A stretch of DNA of 64,000 bases, from assembly GCA_965230045.1 (NCBI GenBank), contig OZ245940.1, positions 4,650,001 through 4,714,000 of the forward strand, written 5' to 3'. The DNA comes from G963662905 sp965230045. Its GTDB lineage: Bacteria > Bacteroidota > Bacteroidia > Bacteroidales > WRLA01. Position 1 is the stretch's first letter. Each line of letters opens with the position of its first letter. This document shows, piece by piece, positions 62,301-64,000 of the stretch. The translations under genes were made by a program, and so were the position numbers. The notes beneath the pieces were generated by a model. That model was not told the origin of the DNA, searched no databases, and was given only the letters and a program-made list of their open reading frames with translations.

Positions 62301-64000
62301 ATCCTACAGAATGGTATTGGGAATTTCCGGGAGGAAGCCCTGAAGCGTCCTCCGAACAAAATCCGGAGGTAATTTACGATCAGGCAGGTATTTACAACGT
62401 CCGCCTTACGGCCACCAACGAGTTTGGAACGGCATCAAATGAAAAGGAAGGCTATATTTTAGTTAGTTTTGAACCGGGCAGCAATGATCTTGTGATCACT
62501 GAAATAATGTACAACTCGCCGGATGCAGAAGTTGATTCACTCGATTTTATCGAAATTTTCAATAATGGCGATGAAATCGTTAAGTTAATGGATTTCTATT
62601 TCCGTGATGGTGTTGATTTCACATTTCCGGATTGGGACCTTTATCCGGGCAGTTATCTGGTTATTGCGAAAGATGCCGAAGCAATGCAGGAATTTTTCGG
62701 CACAAACTGTCTCCAGTGGACCAGCGGCAGCCTGAATAATACGGGCGAAAGCATTGTTTTAGTTGACAAGCTGGGCAATATTCTTGACAGCGTACAATAC
62801 AGCAACGAACTTCCCTGGCCAACGAAATGTGATGGCGGCGGCCCTTCTTTAACATTATGCGACCCGCTTTTAGACAATACACTGGCGGAATCCTGGAGCG
62901 CTTCCGAAGATTTCAGGGGTTTGCTTACCAATGGCGATTCGGTTTGGGCCACACCCGGCAGTGGCTGCATCCGCTATCCTATTGCGCGCTTTAGCGCTGA
63001 TATTCAAATTATACAGGAAGGCAATGAAGTTCAGTTTACGGACGCTTCGCGAAATAATCCCGAAAGCTGGGAATGGAGTTTTCCCGGTGGCACTCCCGAA
63101 TATTCGGAAGAGCAAAATCCCCTGGTACAGTACAATGAAGGTGGTATTTATGATGTTCAGCTTATTGTGGCCAATGAGCACGGCTCCGACACTTTACGCA
63201 AAAAGCGCTACATCAGCGTGAGCTCAAGCCCTACCAACGCGGAACTGGTCATTACAGAAATCATGTACAACAGCCCGGACGAAATCTACGATTCCATTGA
63301 GTTTTTTGAAATATACAATAACGGCACTGAGCCTGTGGATATGAGCCAGATTATTATTGTGCATGGCGTTGTGTATGATTTTCCTGAGATTGAATTAAAG
63401 CCCAAAAGATATTTTGTGCTGGCAAAGGATTCCATGGCCATGAAAAACACTTTTGATTTGGATGTCTATCAATGGTCGGAAGGCAGTTTGCGCAATGGTG
63501 GTGAACTGATCCTGCTGCGCGACCGTGCAGGTGTTACTATTGATTCTGTTTGGTATTCCGACACATTGCCATGGCCCATGCAATGTAATGGCGAGGGACC
63601 TTCCCTTACGCTGTGCAACCCCAATAACGACAATACGCTCGCATCATCCTGGGCGCCATCGCGTAATATTGCCGCAGTGCTTACCAATGGCGATGTTGTG
63701 TATGCCACACCCGGCCAGGGCTGCTTTGGAACACCCACTGCTGATTTTGAAGCTGATAATCCTGAGGTTTATGAAGAAGAATCCGTGCAGTTTTTCGACC
63801 TCTCCACCGGAATACCCAGTGAATGGTTCTGGACATTTGAGGGTGGCACACCTTCGACCAGCACAGATAAAAACCCCATCGTAAAATACAAGCAGAAAGG
63901 CAGTTGGGCGGTCACACTAACTGTTTCCAACTCAATTGGTTCGGATACGGAAACAAAAAACAGTTATATCGAAGTACTCGAAGGAAGCAGCATCAACGAA
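59345..64000 (+). CDS. Giant secreted protein with six tandem LTD-PKD units (3' end outside window)
   Basis: The frame is open from ATG 59345 to the window edge, 1552 residues so far; a second in-frame ATG lies two codons later. A long signal peptide (FAFLLLSILLLVTLPIQPLFA) comes first. Six LTD-PKD units follow, each opening with ITEIMYN at about 59465, 60229, 60981, 61735, 62491 and 63247, a spacing of ~755 bp. Each LTD ends in a Cys-containing G-D-G-P-S-L-T-L-C motif and each PKD has W-x-W-x-F-x-G-G-x-P. The units resemble the LTD/PKD pairs at 52.7 kb. It is likely a T9SS cargo whose sorting domain lies beyond the window. Catalytic domains may also lie beyond. Confidence 0.9.
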   Translation, partial: MIMKSQLYIPKSKSFAFLLLSILLLVTLPIQPLFADESDIMITEIMYNPPEDNTDSLEFIELYNNGDTDVALTGFYFSAGIGYTFPDFTLAAGTYVVLAFDSVAIWNSFAVEAFQWNSSGLNNSGELIELKNPAGQIIDQVYYDDSYPWPSAADGDGPSLEFCDYDLDNSLGANWSAATYYQIKNAAGDSIWCTPGEYCNPWYEAPISDFEASQTDILPGWSIDFTDLTQGNPDSWSWTFSGGQPATSTEQNPQGIVYANPGTYEVCLTTTNGYGSDTECKTAYITVSSPPNAEIIITEIMYNSPDADIDSLEFIELYNTGPDHVNMESWSISEAVNFTFGNVVLNAGQRLIVAKDPEAIQNTFGISSYDWNGSLNNTAATILLKDNYGIVRDSVRYSDAAPWPARCDGDGPSLTLCNPSLDNALASSWSASTEVRAILNNGDTVYATPLTGCLYPPDADFVAGQTDIFTGTTVQFTDLSTNSPTSWEWTFEGGSPATSTQQNPQVIYENTGHFMVNLKVSNADGADSLMRENYMHVASAPSGANLVITEIMYNPPDANTDSLEFIEVLNAGTTVVNLQGFYFDDGINFTFPDYDLQAGSRILVSRYADIFQDFYGVASLQWESGVLNSDGELILLKDAAGVTLDSVVYSPFAPWPERCAGHGPSLTLCDPSLDNALAESWSASEEFVGLLSDGDSVYASPGTGCIYYPQADFTADTNRIFENGAILFSDESGNVPDAWDWEFEGGSPATSTEENPLITYANAGIYSVKLKVSNVYGVDSVLREGYISVLRDPAVYKITITEIMYNSPDADTDSLDFIEIYNNGDKAVNLEGFYFDEGIDYVFPDYDFQPGDYYLICKDDTAFKDFFGVEAQEWEGNLVNSGEDIILMDNFGSMMDSLVYADTLPWPPECDGDGPSLTLCNPDADNALAASWRPSEEFQGTLANEKSVYASPGTACMFAPKVDFSANATNIEEGGSVQFTDLTENNPTEWYWEFPGGSPEASSEQNPEVIYDQAGIYNVRLTATNEFGTASNEKEGYILVSFEPGSNDLVITEIMYNSPDAEVDSLDFIEIFNNGDEIVKLMDFYFRDGVDFTFPDWDLYPGSYLVIAKDAEAMQEFFGTNCLQWTSGSLNNTGESIVLVDKLGNILDSVQYSNELPWPTKCDGGGPSLTLCDPLLDNTLAESWSASEDFRGLLTNGDSVWATPGSGCIRYPIARFSADIQIIQEGNEVQFTDASRNNPESWEWSFPGGTPEYSEEQNPLVQYNEGGIYDVQLIVANEHGSDTLRKKRYISVSSSPTNAELVITEIMYNSPDEIYDSIEFFEIYNNGTEPVDMSQIIIVHGVVYDFPEIELKPKRYFVLAKDSMAMKNTFDLDVYQWSEGSLRNGGELILLRDRAGVTIDSVWYSDTLPWPMQCNGEGPSLTLCNPNNDNTLASSWAPSRNIAAVLTNGDVVYATPGQGCFGTPTADFEADNPEVYEEESVQFFDLSTGIPSEWFWTFEGGTPSTSTDKNPIVKYKQKGSWAVTLTVSNSIGSDTETKNSYIEVLEGSSINE

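Overview
The window reads as a chromosomal segment of a Bacteroidota bacterium, probably Bacteroidales-like. The grounds are type IX secretion cargo with C-terminal sorting tails, promoters of the TTTG-N19/21-TAnnTTTG form, Rho with a long Arg/Asp/Asn/Gln-rich insert, lineage-typical families (DUF349, DUF1573, DUF3467, DUF4293, DUF4342, DUF6266), a dipeptidyl peptidase IV-like exopeptidase and few Shine-Dalgarno sequences. No rRNA, CRISPR array or intact transposase gene was seen.

Layout. 1-3.6 kb (minus): DUF349 protein (partial), PLP aminotransferase, DUF1573 protein. 3.8-10.4 kb (plus): a three-gene unit of lipoprotein, a 1725-residue SLC12-type cation-chloride cotransporter fused to a helical region and a C-terminal AAA+/STAND-like ATPase, and an MscS-type channel. 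This is the strongest candidate for an undescribed system, an ATPase-controlled ion/osmotic module. A 181-bp palindrome follows it. 10.6-21 kb: DAK2-DegV fusion, PepD, HD protein, a DUF4342/zinc-ribbon locus disrupted by a 164-bp duplication with repeats between the copies, a 2-hydroxyacid dehydrogenase, a TerB-DnaJ protein, and a two-gene saccharopine lysine-degradation pathway. 21-22.4 kb: an OB-fold-like lipoprotein and a PepSY-type membrane protein.

22.4-37.5 kb (minus) is the core information-processing block. In transcription order it holds rpsU, a XerC/D recombinase, ribosome hibernation factor, tRNA-Thr(UGU), Tyr, Gly and Thr(GGU), tuf, tRNA-Trp, secE, nusG, rplK, rplA, rplJ, rplL, rpoB, rpoC and a DUF3467 gene. 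rpoB appears to start at TTG, and a strong hairpin lies between rplL and rpoB. 37.6-44.6 kb: DPP IV-like peptidase, a T9SS cargo protein, a sirtuin, Rho, DUF4293 and tRNA-Asp with a clear promoter.

44.6-50 kb is an A+T-rich accessory segment just downstream of tRNA-Asp. It carries a McrB-like ATPase with EVE/PUA-like reader domains, McrC, a second palindromic element sharing end sequences with the one at 10.4 kb, a heptamer repeat tract and a DUF6266 gene. 50.6-64 kb: dnaK, then three large secreted proteins built from lamin-tail (LTD) and PKD domains. The last has six tandem LTD-PKD units and runs off the window.
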